A stretch of DNA of 64,000 nt from Micractinium sp. NFX-FRZ (taxonomy: Eukaryota; Chlorophyta; Trebouxiophyceae; Chlorellales; Chlorellaceae): NCBI GenBank assembly GCA_029339195.1, contig JAPTJF010000038.1, positions 124,001 through 188,000 of the forward strand, in the 5' to 3' direction. Position 1 is the first letter of the stretch; every line of letters starts with the position of its first letter. The notes below the pieces were generated by a model. The model was not told the origin of the DNA, did no database searches, and saw nothing but the letters and a program-made list of their open reading frames with translations. Below, piece after piece: positions 1 through 12,800 of the stretch. The position numbers and the translations under genes are program-made.

Positions 1-45
1 GCTGCCAGCCAGACCCACAAGCAGGGGCTCGCTTCAGGGCCTCCC

Positions 46-3000
46 TCACTCGTGCATCTCCACATAGTCTGGGTTCTCTCTGAGGATGACCACGCCCTCC
101 AGAGTGCTGCTGGCTGCAGGAGGGGGCAGGGGGTGCGGGGGCGGCGGCAGGGGGTGCGGGGGGGGCGGCAGGGGTGGGGGTCGGCACCAGAACGGCCCAC
201 TAGTGGTGCGCACGTCGGGCACGCACGTTCAGACAGCCTCAGGCAGGACGCCCAGCCTGTTACGCACGCCCTCTGCCCCCTGTCTGGCGCGCGCCCATCC
301 AATCGTCCTTAGCACGGGCGGCATCACCCCCGCCCTCGCAGCAACCCAGCCCGCCCACCCTCCCACGCCCTGGGCCCCCCTTACCAGGGATGTACTTTTC
401 TGTGCCCAGCTCCGCGCGCTCGCCCACCGACAGCAGCACGGGGGTGGTGTGCGTCTGGAAGCCGGTGATTGTCTTGGGGCGCCCCGCCTGCGCCACCGTG
501 TCCACCGCCTGCCCCACGCGCACCGGCACGGGCAGCATCTGCCCCGCCTCGTCCACTGCAGCCCGGGTGCGTGATGGGGTAGGGAAGGGGGGCGGGGAGA
601 CGAGGGAGCGCAAGCGCAAGCAAGAGTGAGATGTCATGCGGTGCGCGTGTGGGGCAGCGGGGCTCAGGCAAGGGAGTGCAGGCGGGTGGGAGCCCTGTGC
701 TAGCGCGAAGGCATGACTGAGCCACAGGGGCCAAAAATGCAGGATGCCGGATGGTGCAGGCAGCAGCTACTGGCGGCATGGAGGTGGGGTGGGGGCGCGC
801 TGCGCCAACAGCGGGCTCAGTTTCGGGTGTCAACATGCCGCTGCTCCCCAGCCCCCCGGCCTCGTTGGGCGGCGGGGGGCGGCACAGCTGTGTCTGATAA
901 GATCAAGTTTTCCCCTTGAGGGGCATCCCTGCCCGCTGCGCAGCGCGCCACCGGTGCAGCCAGCCATGTGCAGGCGCGTGCAAGCATGTGGCTGGCAGGC
1001 AGACAGGCAGGCAGGGCAGGTCCGGAAGCAGGCAAGCCATGCATGCGCACCCTTTCCCAGCCCAACTTCCCCAGCCCAAACCCAACCTCCACCTGGGCAA
1101 CACCCATGCCAAGTGTGCCATACTCCAGCCCTCTCCCCAACAGCCAAACCCGTTGGCCCTCGAGCCCAGCGCTCCTGCCTGTGCCCGCAGTGCCCCCACA
1201 CGATGCGCCATCCACCCACCCACTGCCCACCACCCACCCACCGGTCATGAGCATGCGCGGCTTCATTGCGGGGGTGAGGCAGTACAGCAGGTAGTGCTGC
1301 TTGCCCGCCAGCGTCGCCTTCATGTCCAGCCCGCCCGCCACCAGCACAGTCAGGATGCCCGCCAGCGCGGTGCCTGCAGGGGGAAGGCGGGAGGCGGTGC
1401 GTGCACGCGTTGAGACGGAGCGGGGTGCATGTAGGAGAGGCGTGCGGGCGGGGGGGCGGAGCATGCTTGCGGTGGGACGGGGCAGGATGCCTTGCAAAGT
1501 GGCGTGGTGCGACACCACGTGATGCCGGCCCCGCGGCACACCCGCCTGCTCTCCAAGCACGGTGCTTGCCAACAAGCTGCCTGCCGGCCTGTCTGCCGCC
1601 CTGTCCCACCCACCGTTGAGGAGCATGTGGTCGGAGTGGTATGGGCTGAGGGTGAGCAGGCCCTTGCCCATGTGCACCAGACCCTGCAGCCACCAACAAT
1701 CAGGGGGAAGAGATGAGGCATGCTAAAATTCAACCAACCTGGACACCAGGGGGCCAGGCGAAAGGGGGGCATACGCGAGGGGCAAGTGACATGCTTCCCC
1801 TTCCCGAGGTGCTGACAGCGCGACCAAAGTAAACCAACACCCGCAGTGCCCCTCCCCGGTGCACTTGAACACCCCCCCACCCCCCACCGGTCACCCACCT
1901 GCGCCACGCGGACCAGGAAGAGCAGGGATGGCTCTTTGTAGTAGTAGGAGCTCAGGTTGCGCAGGATGCCCGCCAGCCTGGACGCGGGGGAGGGGAGCGG
2001 GCACATGTTAGAGACCGTATCGAAATCTTGGCTCAGGGCGCACGCCAGCCCAAGAGGAAGGGGGCAGGGGGAGCGGGGCACAAAGGGCGCAGAGCCGAAA
2101 AGTGGTGACCAAGAAGGCACCCAAACCGAAAATTTATTGCAGTGCACACTTTATTAGGCAAAGCCAAGCCAGGCCAGCAGCAAGTCGGTAGCCATGTGCC
2201 CACCCACCCATGCACGCACCCGCCAAACGCAACCCACTCACCGCGCATTGTTGGTCCCCGCCCCAATGAAGCCCAGCGCCAGCACAGCATTCATCGCCAC
2301 GTCGGTGTCTGCAGCACAGCACGCATTGGGTGGCAGTGTTGTGTTCCATTGGATCTTCTAAAGGTGGTGCGAAATGTCTCAATCTCAATGCATGCAGGAC
2401 AGCGAAGGCCCCCGTGGCCAACCGTACGGCGCATCTCAAACCTGCGTCGTGGCTCAGGCTTCCGAGCATGTTCCCCCACCCGAACTCTGCGATGCCGCCC
2501 ACGCCAGCACACACACATGATACGACAACACCAGCACGCATGCATGCACCACCCACCCACCCACCTGTGTCGTGGCTCAGGCGGCTCAGCGTATCCATCA
2601 CGCTCATGTCGGGCGTGCTCACGTTGAGCAGCGCCAGCGCCAGCGGCACCGCGCGCCTGCGCAGGGGCAGGAGCGGGCACAGCAGGGGCGCGGTGTGTGC
2701 GGCGCGATGGGAGACGGTGCCGGAAGCTTCCCCTCCAGCCGCTGTTCACTGGGCAACACCAATCATCACCACCCCAGCTGCAATCCATGTACCACTCTAA
2801 GGAAACGTGTGCGTGCGTGGCTGCGAGCGGGCCGCGGCACCTGCTGTAGTGTGGGAGCACCCACACTACAGCAGGTGCTCTTGCACCCACACTACAGCAG
2901 GTGCTCTTGCACCCACACTACAGCAGGTGCTCTCCGCAAACCAACTGCAGTAACGGGCTGACATGCGTGCAGCGCCCCCGCACCTGACCGCTGGCTCCCC

Positions 3001-6000
3001 GTACTGCAGCAGGTGCTCCAGCGCGCGGTGGCTCATCTGGGTGCCCAGCTCCTCGCTCATCGCCAGCAGCCCCAGGCCCAGCACCGCAACTGCAGGGGGG
3101 AGGCCAGGTATTTGGTGTCAGTGAGGAGAAGCGAGACAAGAGTGAGGGCGGGGCATGGCATGAGCAGCACTTTGCTGGTCGCCAGCAGGCCTAGTGCCAG
3201 CACCACGGCTGCAACATTGGGCGTGGGAGGGAAGACCAGGTTCCATGCTTGTACGAGCAGATATTTGCAAAACCCTGTACCATAAGTGCAGGGCAGGCCA
3301 CCATTGCGGCAGCAGGGCAGAGGCACCGGGGTCGGATGCAGCCAGCGGCATGCAGGCCCGCACCCGACTGGTGTAGCGTCTTCCAGGCTGTCGCCTCGTC
3401 AGACTCAATGTGCTCCCCGCAGATCGCCAGCAGCTGCTGGACCTGCAGCACACCACAAGGGGCAGAGGCAGGCCAGAGGGTCAGACAGCTGGCCAGTCGG
3501 TTGAGGGAGGGAAGCAAGCAGGCCACACAGACGGGCGGACGCTCAGCCGGCAGGCCGGGCAGGCAGTGAAGTAGGCAATGTGTTGGGCAGGCAGGCATGT
3601 AGGCAGGCCCCGGAGCAAATGATGCAAGGCGCACACGGCCCCCTGCCCAGCCCCTCTTCTGTTCTGCCCTGGGCCCCCGCCCCTGCTTGCCTTGAGCACG
3701 TCCCCCGTGCCGGCGTAGGCGCAGGCGTCCAGCACGACCTGCAGGAAGCGGGAGACCTTCTCGTCCAGCGTCTTGGCCACCTGCACACACGCGCATGGGT
3801 AGGTGCAGCAACACCCGTGGTCAGGGGTGCGGTATGCAATAGGCAGGGATGGGAAGCAAAGGGCAGCACAGCGCAGCGTGTTTGTCGAGAGTCGGGACCA
3901 CTGCTGCCGTGGCGTGCAGGAGAAGCGCAGGCGGCACACCGCACAGCACAAGGTGGCACAGCACAAGGTGGCACAGCACAGCATGGCACAGCATGCAGCG
4001 CGGCGCGGCGCACCTCGAGCGTGGCGTCCACCGCTGCCTGGCGGTGCAGGAAGAGCAGTCCCAGCGCCAGGCACATCAGGCGGCCGCCCGGCTGCACGAG
4101 GTCCGCTTCTCCACGCAGCATCAGCGCCTGAGTGGCGCACAGGGAGGTGGGTTGGGAAGAGGAACAGGAGAGGTTGGGATGAGCATGTGTACCAGGCACA
4201 TCATCAGGCACTTGTGTCCCTGCCATGCCCACAAAGGTGGCTTGCCATGAAGTCCCACACAGTGGGAGCGCTTTTCAAGCCCAGCAAGCAGCCCAGCAAG
4301 CAGCCAAACCCCACAGCCCCACCTACCTGCAGAATGGCCTCCACCGCGTCCCCGTTGGCCGTGCCCTGGTACACCAGCGCCAGGGACAGCGCTGCTATGC
4401 TGGACACCTGCACGCCGGCCGAGGGGCAGGGGAGGGGCCAGGACCAGGAGCAGCGGGATGTGAGGGTGCCAGGAGGGGGCCAGGCAGGCAGACAGCGAGC
4501 GGATCGTCATTTTCCTGCCTGTCCTCCAAGCACAACAGCTCAATGTCTGCTCGTCAGCGCAGCAGTGCCAGCTCAGCTAGCAGGTCAGGCCACGCAAACT
4601 CAGTGCCAGCGCAAACTCAGTGCCAGCACAGCTGCCAGCACAGCAGCGCCAGGTCAGCGCTGCCAGCTCAGCTCACCTCCATGGAGATGTCTGTGTCCAT
4701 GATCAGCGGCAGCAGCAGCTCCGCCACATCCTCCTTCTCCCTGCATTGGTGGGGGGGAGGAAGGTGGGGAAACGGAGGTGTGGCCGGGTTAGAGGCGCAG
4801 GCAGGGTGCCGGCTGCTGCAAGCGAGTGCTGTACTGTGCAACCTCTTAGCTTCGCCCGCCCACCTGCCCCTCACCTTCCAAAACCCGGCAATCGCCCAGC
4901 CCCAGAACTCTTGCATACTCAACCACACCTCGGCGCCCACCCACCCACCTGCCGGCGTACGCAATGCCCAGGCCCAGGATGGCCCCAATGCGGGTCTGGG
5001 GGTCGTCCTTGCTCACATAGTCTGCACAGCACAGGCAGGGCACAGCTGTGTATCAAAGCCTGGCATGGCACACACCTCACGGCCATCCAGCGCTCCATCA
5101 CCACTCAACATGTGGCGGCCATGCCGCCATCCCACAATCCGTGGAGAAGCTGCCCACGTGGCACGCCGGCCTCACCCGAGAGCAGGGCGAGCGCCGGGTC
5201 CACCTCATCCAGCACCCCGCAGTTGACGATGCCCACCGCCAGCAGGGCCCCCGCCACCACCTGGTTGTCGGTGGAATACAGGAAGCGGTCAATCTGCGGG
5301 CGTGGGGGGGTGGGTGGGAAACATGTTACAAATTGTGAGAGGGGGAGAACCATGACACGGGATGTGGGAGGGAATGGGAGGCGGAAGGGAGACGGGGGTG
5401 CCTGCAACCACCTGCCTGGCATGCAGGGTGTAGTCGAGCTGCAGAGAAGGGCATCCGCCGCTGCCCATCCAGTTACCTGCAACAGTCCGGCCCCCATATC
5501 CAGAAACAGCATGTGCACCTGCGCCCCCGCGCCACCCCCACACCCTTCTCTTTGAAATGTCACCTGCGGCAGGCCTCCCTCCACGTCCCACAGCAGCACC
5601 GTGCCCAGCGAGGCGGTGGCGCTCATCTTGCCGTGGTCCTTGTTCTTGAAAATCCAGTGAACCTGCGGGGTGTGGGAGGGGGCGGGAGGAATGCACTTCC
5701 TTGAGGTGAAGGATCAAGATTCAAAGATTCAAAGAACAGCATCCTGCATCATTGCCCACATCAACCAGCCCTTTCCTCCCTATTCTGCTGCCCCTCAGCT
5801 TGCTACTGTCAATGCAAGGCAACGTGCCCCCTCACCTTCTCGTCCTCTGACGTGGCGGTCACCAGCTTGTCCTGCCCAAAGCCGGCGTTGACGAAGGCGT
5901 TGACAAAGGTGGACGCCAGGTTGGCGCGCGCCGAGTCAACTGCAGGGCCTGCGGGCGGGGCGAACAGGGGTAGAGAACAGGGTGGGGTGAGGCCAGGGGT

Positions 6001-9000
6001 CCGTGTCCACCTACCACGACCGTATACATAGACCATCGTACAGACAACATCCAAAAAACGCTGCCACAGGCCCCTCCGCCATGTGCACTTCTCGCCCACT
6101 CCACCAAACCTGCCAGACCAGCTCCCACATGAGGCTTCTTTATAAATAAAGAACCTTTGCCACAGCAGGACCCACCGGTGGGTGCCCGCCCCTCCACGAG
6201 GTGCATCTTGTACACGTCCTCGGGCGTCTTGGCCTCCATCACATCCAGGTCGCGCGCCAGGCTCAGGTACTGCTCACTCAGCTTGGTGTTGCTGCAGTAC
6301 CAACGGGGGAAGAGAGGTTTGCTTGTGTTGGTGGGTCAGAAGGGTGAGGGCGGGTAGGGGCAGAGATACTGCCTTGTCAGGTTGGTGTGGTACGGTTGGG
6401 GAGGAGGCTGGGCATGCACGCGCCGGCAGCTTGTAACCACTCCCAACTCACCGACCCTGCGCAACAGCCCAGCCCAGCACGTCGCAACGATGCTGTGTTT
6501 CCACCCTTCCTCAGCGCACACCCCAGCATGCCAACCACAGCGCGCACCTCATGATCTGCGTCAGCTGCTCCCTCAGCTCCTCGTCCTCCACCGCCGCCGG
6601 CCCCTCCTCCAGGTTCAGCGCCAGCCCGTGGCGCCCCAGCACGTAGGCCAGCTGCTTCTGGTGGAAGGGGTCGCCGGCGCAGGCAGCGAACGCCTGCTCC
6701 GCCAGCTCCCGGCTGCTCAGCTTGAGCGCCATGCGCAGGGCGTCGCTGTGCTTGCCCACCTGCGGGGGCCGGGCCGGAGTGGGGGAGGAGGGCGGGTGGT
6801 GAGGTGGTGCGGTGACGCCCGGGGTCAGTGCGTGCACCGACAACACGTGCGCAACCCTGTGTTCAGGTTCCCCCCCCTGTCCTGCTTTCTAGCTCTCGTT
6901 TCCCATCCCACACAACCACAACCGCATGCACCTTTTGAGTGGATGGCATTGCGCCCACCCACTCAATCAGTCCTGCTGTCCCGTCCTGGATGCCCCTGCT
7001 GCTGCCGCTCCGCCCCCCCCTTCACCCACCCCCACCCACCTTTGTGTAGATGTTGAACGCGGTGCGCAGCACAGCCGAGTCCTCCGGCTCAGGCAGGTAG
7101 TTGTGGCAGCCTGCAGGAGTGCAGGGCAGGGCGGGGCAGGGCAGGGCGGCCGGGTGGCGGGCGTAAGAGGGGCCAAACAAGCAGCAGCACGTCAACAGCG
7201 GGCCACCTCATTATCTCCCACTACTACTTTGCAGCACAAGCACAACCCCTCCACACACCAACCCCACCCAAGGCCCCTCCACACCCGCCCGCACCCGCAC
7301 ACCACCACCCAGCCGCAGCCCGCCCCTCACCCAGCAGGTAGAGGCAGGTGCGTGGCGCGTTCTTGTCGTCGGCGTGCTGCTCCAGCAGGGAGATGCGCTC
7401 CACCTCCAGCAGCAAGTCAACGGCCTCCGGCTCTGCAAGGGAAGACAGAGGGAAGACAGAGGGAGGCGTGGGTTGCCATGTGTGACAACTTTTGTTTGTG
7501 GGTGAGACTGGCAGCCGCTGCCACGGTCCCAGCACTCCGACTCGCAAAGCCAATACCAACCCACCTACCCGCACTGTGGGGCATACCGTGAGGCACAACT
7601 TGCCCTTGTTCAGCTGCACCCAACTGCTGGCAGAATGACTGCTGCATGGCTACAGCGACCCACCTGCGTTGTGCGACATGTCGTAGGGCACGATCTGCTC
7701 CACCAGAGCCATGAGGTCGTCGGCACCCGCATCTGCTCCCCGCCGCTCCTCGTACTCGTCACCAATCTCGCCTGCAGGGCAAAAACGCACGCGTAAGAAC
7801 AATAGGGAAGCGCATCGTCGTGCTGCGTGTCGTACTCCTCCCCAATCTCGCCTGCAGCCGGCTGCTGGATTATATGGCGGTGCAGTCCCAGGCCACCAAC
7901 ACGAGGGGAGGCCAGGTGCGGCCAGGAGACGGGGCACAGTGCAGGAGCCACGCCCCCCAATGACACATGCCTGCCCAGCTCCCCTCCACCCACACAGCCC
8001 GGCGCCTGCCCACGTCTCCAGCAGCACACCCATTGGGGCTGCTGCCGTACTGCTGGGCTAGCTGGAGTTGCATCTGCCAGGCTGGCGGCTGCCAGGCTGG
8101 CGGGCGCACACACACCTGCCAGGTGGCGGACGTACTCGTGCCCCCACTTGCTGACCTCCCCCTTGGCCCCCTGCAGCTTGTACTTGAGTGTCTCCCTGCT
8201 GCCCTCCTCGCTGCTGGTCATTGCAAGAACGGACACCTGCAAGTGGAGGGGGCAGGGTGGCAACAGACCCAGGTGCCCATTTGTGGGTGGTAGGCAGGCG
8301 GTGGAAGGTGGGCAGGCACGTGGCGGCCGGTGGCAGCGGCGACAGCAGGCATGGCTGCCAAGCTGCTGTGCCAGAATGGCAGTTGCCCACAGGCGGGCTG
8401 GCCGCAGCGGCATGGCGGGCGCATGCAGGAGGCAAACAGGCAGTGCAGGCACCACTGTCCTCATCCTGCTAGCTGCCCTCGTGCCCCGCCCCCCCTGCTG
8501 CGTGGGCCACACCCAACATCACTCGTGCCATGTAGCAGCACCCAACACATCGGCTAGAACCTTGCGGTTTGCCGGCGTCTGCTGCCACACCTAGCCACAC
8601 CTCTGCTGCACTGCCCCCACATCCTGTGTGCACTCACCACATCGGCCAGTGCCTCCCGGTTGGCTGCCGCTGCAGGCATCCCCTCCAAAATGCCCTTCAG
8701 GGTGTCGTACTGTGGGCGCAGGAACTTGAGGGGCTTGGGCACCGAGGTCATGCTGCTGGTGGCGGTCCTGTTGTTGGGGAACAAACACAGGATGGGGTGG
8801 TTGAGTCATGGGGAGCGGTGCAAGGAGGTGAGGAGTGGTGGGACACAGCCTGACGGCCACAGCTGACGACCACAGCGTGGCAGGCAGGTGGGCTTGCGTC
8901 ATGGAAGCAGCAGCGCGTCTGCATCCAAGCACAGAAAGCGCTGGGCTCACAGCCAGGGAGCACCTGAGCGCTTGCTGTCTGGCCTGCTGCCTGCCCATCG

Positions 9001-9499
9001 CCCGAACCGTCACAGCCCGCGCGCCTGCCGCCGCTGTTCGACATCTGCATGTCAGGCTGCCGCGCAGGCCTGCTGCACCCCGAAAGCTGCTCATTCCACC
9101 CGCCTCCCCCCCACACGCAGCTGCCCCACCTGATTTCGTTGCCCAGCGACTCAATGGCCAGTGCCTGGACACCGGCGTCGGCGTCGCCGACGCGAACGAC
9201 CAACAGCTCCAGGTCCTCCTTGAGCTTGGTGTCCTCCTCGCTGAGCTCCTCCTCCGCCAGAAGCTGCGCATGGGGAGCGGCAAGGAGGCCGCCCAGCTCA
9301 GTGCACGCCCCAGCGGCGACCTGATCACCTGTGCTTGTTTGGCCGGGCGGCCCTGGGCGGCTGGTCGGCTCCATTGCCCCACTCAGCCATTGATTCGCGA
9401 TCTGCGATCCCGCCCCACCTCTGGCGCTATGTCCAGCTCCCCCTTTTTCTTGGTCTCGTCTGCCTTGGCATCCTTGGGCTTCTCCTCTGATTTCGCCAT
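46..9499 (-). CDS. RPN1: 26S proteasome regulatory subunit RPN1 (PSMD2), multi-exon
   Basis: RPN1 is the largest non-ATPase subunit of the proteasome 19S base. It is a toroid of PC repeats that docks ubiquitin receptors and shuttle factors. Spliced from the minus strand, the start at 9499 gives [20 protein letters not shown] (exon 9499-9419). Further exons near 9263-9130, 8767-8638, 8236-8116 (includes [11 protein letters not shown]), 7771-7664 ([11 protein letters not shown]), 7432-7331, 6761-6549 (YVLGRHGL), 5950-5837 ([20 protein letters not shown]), 5663-5565, 5294-5178, 5023-4953, 4742-4675, 4410-4328, 4131-4016, 3781-3690, 3090-2984, 2656-2567, 2310-2242, 1976-1900, 1684-1613, 1374-1243 and 558-387 follow the family order without gaps. 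The last exon ends [17 protein letters not shown] at the TGA at 46-48, matching the conserved RPN1 tail. Exon edges are approximate where I did not check each splice site. The gene is complete at its 3' coding end; its 3' UTR lies off the left edge. Several introns hold decayed copies of neighbouring exon sequence. Identity is very secure. Confidence 0.96.
2837..2933. repeat. Intronic hairpin plus 26-bp tandem repeat derived from an RPN1 exon
   Basis: Positions 2837-2855 and 2860-2878 are perfect 19-bp inverted arms around a 4-nt loop. The right arm begins a tandem array of 26-bp units at 2860-2885 and 2886-2911 plus a partial unit at 2912-2933. On the gene strand each unit reads GAGCACCTGCTGTAGTGTGG. 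This closely matches the nearby exon sequence at 3001-3022 that encodes EHLLQYG. The array therefore looks like a decayed, amplified and partly inverted copy of exon sequence inside the next intron. Confidence 0.85.
3165..3222 (-). pseudogene. Decayed intronic duplicate of an RPN1 exon start
   Basis: On the minus strand this intron segment has TTGCAG followed by sequence that could read [14 protein letters not shown]. The genuine next exon (3090-2984) starts at a similar acceptor and reads [14 protein letters not shown]. The copy has changed residues, and I see no conserved continuation or donor, so it is best read as a pseudo-exon. It could still be a mutually exclusive exon. Confidence 0.6.
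7826..7857 (-). pseudogene. Short intronic duplicate of an RPN1 exon start
   Basis: On the minus strand CTGCAG is followed by sequence reading [10 protein letters not shown]. It lies about 80 bp upstream of the real exon (from 7771), which starts CTGCAG then [11 protein letters not shown]. The match covers the acceptor and about 20 exon bases and then fades. It may act as a decoy or alternative acceptor. Confidence 0.6.
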
Positions 9500-9894
9500 G
9501 TTGCAACCAGCTGCCAATCCAATCAGTGAGGCAATGGAGCAGGTTTGGCGCCAGGGCGCGACCTGAGGAAAGTGGGCCAGCGTGGAAATGCGAAATGAGC
9601 CCCCTGGCCATCGAGGCTAGGTTCATTGCGCGTTGGTCTGCAGGGATCCATCGGCTGTCTGCGCAGGGCGCTCGATTACCCTCAACCACCACTGCAGCAG
9701 GTAGCCAGCGATCCGGTTCGTGTGTGCGCGCTCAGACCGATCCACGGTGCACAGTAACACTGCGGGCTTTTCCTGGCAGCCACGAGAGGTCACCACCTGC
9801 CCGCTGACCTCTCCTTCTCCCGTGCAGGGCCCTCTCTCCCCGCCTCCCTCTCCCTGCCGCCCGGCCAGCGCAGCGGCAGCAGCTGGCAGCAGCC
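9500..9894. promoter_or_regulatory. Shared divergent promoter region of RPN1 and the EH-domain gene
   Basis: The 395 bp between the two divergent start codons must hold both 5' UTRs and core promoters. I see no clear TATA box. The stretch next to the EH gene is C/T-rich (about 9810-9870), as expected for a leader or initiator region. This assignment rests on position only. Confidence 0.5.
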
Positions 9895-12800
9895 ATGGCG
9901 GAGGGCCGGGGCGAGCTGGAGGTGTACAACCACTGGTTTTTGGCCGCCGACCTCGACCGCGACGGCGTGCTGAGCGGCGCCGAGGCGGTGGCCTTCTTCC
10001 AGCGCTCAGGGTTGCCCCAGAACCCCACGCTCTTCAAAGTGCGTGGCATAGGGGGGTGTGGTTGCGGGGGGCGAAGTGCAGATGGAGCGGGCAAGGAAGG
10101 GGCCGCCAGAAGAGGGACTAGGGGGGCATGCGGGTGTGTCAGGTAAGAGATGCACCCACACTCGAGCGTTGTTGACTGGCCCTTGCGGGCTGCATGTTCG
10201 TCACAATGTAATTGACACTCATAAGAGCTGCCACAACGATTGCTTTCTTCCCCTCTGCTGCCTGCTGCCCCTCCGTGCTGCCCCTGCCGCCCACCTTGGC
10301 ACCGCCACCCCATGCCGCCGCCGCCGCCGCAGGTGTGGCAGTATGTGGCTGGCGAGCGGCCTGCGTTGTCACGCCAGGAGTTCTACACATCCATGAAGCT
10401 GGTCTCCCTGGCTCAGCTGAATGGGGGGATGCTGGATGACCAGCAGGCGCTGCGCCTGGTGAATGGGCTGGCTGGCCCCGTGCCGCTGCCGCGCATGCAG
10501 GGCATGGGCGTGCCGCGCGGCATCGAGCTGCCGGCAGCGCTGCTGCCGCCTGTGGCGCCAGGTGCGCCTGGTGGCGCACCGCTGCCCGCACCAGGGCAGC
10601 AGCCGTCGCCTGCACGGTCTGCGCCAGCGGCGCCCTCCCCTGCGCGTGCCGTAAGCAGTGGCTCGCTGGGGGTGCCGCCCGCGTCGCCGCCGCCGCCGGG
10701 GGCCGCCTTCCCGCCGCTGTCTGCGGAGCAGGCTTCGGCTTTCCAGACGGCGTTTAGCCAGCTGGATACCGACCGGGACGGGTTTGTGCAGGTAGGGTGG
10801 AGCGCGAGGGGTGAAGGAGGGCGGGCAGTCTGGCATAGCTGGCGGGTGTGCTTTCTGTGCTGTTCGGTTGTGGCAGCAGGATTGTTGCTGGCTGCAGCTT
10901 GATGCGTGGACCTGCCTGCAGTCTCCAGTGGGGCTTGGGGCAACCACAGCTGCGCTTCGGGAGCTGACAGCAGGCTGTGCATACGGACCTGGGCACCGCT
11001 GCTCCTGGTTGCTGATGCCGCTTGCATCGTTCGCGCGTGCTCGCCTCCCTCCCGAAAAAGAGCTGGTTTCTAGAACATGAATTGGATTTACAGTCTTCCA
11101 AAAGTATGTTCGCCTCCTGCCCCTGACCCTGTGCCACCTGCAGGGCACTGACTGCTTTGGGGCGTTCATGCAGAGCGGCCTGCCCAAGGGCGTGCTGAAG
11201 CAGATCTGGGACTTGGTTGCGGGGGATGAGCCGCGCCTCAAGTGAGCAAGCCGCCGCTGGGGCTCGCATCGGGGCATGGGGCAGCACACCAGACAGATTG
11301 TAGACAGTGTCACGCTAGCGGCAGCTCAGCCAGCTGAGCACCCAACATGTCGCCCGCCCTGGCCGCCTGCCTGCGGCCCCTGCCTGCTCCCTCCCTTGCG
11401 TCCCCTTCCTGCCCCCGTCACCCCGCCCCTCCCCCTCTCCTCTGCTTGCAGCCGCCACCAGTGGGTGCAGGCCCTGTACCTCATTGATCTCTGCAAGCGA
11501 GGCGCGCCCGTGCCGCCGGCGCTGCCCCCAGGCCCCTTCCCGCCGGTGGCAGGCGCAGTCAACATTGGCGGCATGATGGTGAGCCGCTGCGCGCTGTGCT
11601 GCGCTGTGCTGCTGCAGGCTGGGTGCGCTGCGGCATCCTGCCTGTGCTGCGCTGTGCTGCCTCGGCTGCCTGCGCTGCCTCCGCCCGCCTGTCTCGTCGA
11701 CATCGGCAGCATGTAGTGAGCTTGTGCGGTGCAGCGCAGAACTGTGCTGCATCGTGCCGTGCTGTGCTGTGGCGTGTTGTGGTGCATGCACCAACTTTCT
11801 TGTGCCATTAACACAACACACCAGCAGCTCGCGAGTGGGGGGTCAGATTTAGCAGCTGGGATGGCAGCTGGGGGACCCACACATCCTGCAGGGCAGCAAT
11901 GTGCCAGCGCTGCTGGCGCCTCCCAACCGCCGCGGCAGCGTGCCCCTTGTTCCTCTGCCGCATGCACCTTGACCCCACCTCCGCATGCCTCGCCTGCAGG
12001 GCGCCCCCTCCGACATCTACTCCGCCACCCTGGTTATCCCCGACATGGTGCCCCGCCAGGCGTACCACCCGCAGCCTGTGGCCCCGCTGCCCTTTGCCTC
12101 CCAGGTGCGTGGGCAGGCGTCCAGCCTGTTCAGGCCCGCCAGCGGGCAGGGGTGCAGCCAGGGGTCGGGCTGTCCACTGCTGTGCAGTGACCTGCTGTCT
12201 TGCAAATCATACTTGTCGCTGCCCCTCTAAACCTGCCCTTGCCCGCCCCAAATCCGCCCATCCGGCGCCCCCACGCCCAGCTGGCGTAACACATTCCAAC
12301 ATCGTCCTGCCCTCTGCTCTGCATCCGCCCCGCCTTGCTGCCCAGGTGCCCGGCCTGCCCTCAGACCGCCTGGCGGCGCTGGATGCTGCCGAGCGCATGC
12401 GGCTGGAGGCGGAGCGGGAGGCGGCGCTGAAGCAGGAGGCGGAGCAGCGCAAGGCACGCGGGGTGCAGGGTGCAGGGGAGGGGAGGGCAGGCAGGATTGG
12501 GGGCCCATGGGAGGCACCTCAGTCCAGTTCAACAACAACAACACGGAGGGCGGGACAACACAGCGCAGCACAGCACAGCACAGCACATACAGCACAGTAC
12601 AGCCATTCGAAGCGGCTCAGCCCGCGCGCGGTGAAGAGCACCGACTGCTACGTCCTGCAGTGGCCCTCCCCCCGCTACATACCCACCCACCCTGCTTTGC
12701 CCGCTGCCACTGCCCCCGCAGGCCGAGGAGGAGCGTGCAGCCGCGGCCGCCAAGCGCGAGTTCTTCACCCGCGCCCTGGGCGACCTGCGCCTCACCCAGT

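Noticed and set aside
2837..2933. CRISPR-like array
   Set aside because: The 26-bp units are directly adjacent with no unique spacers, and lie inside a eukaryotic intron.
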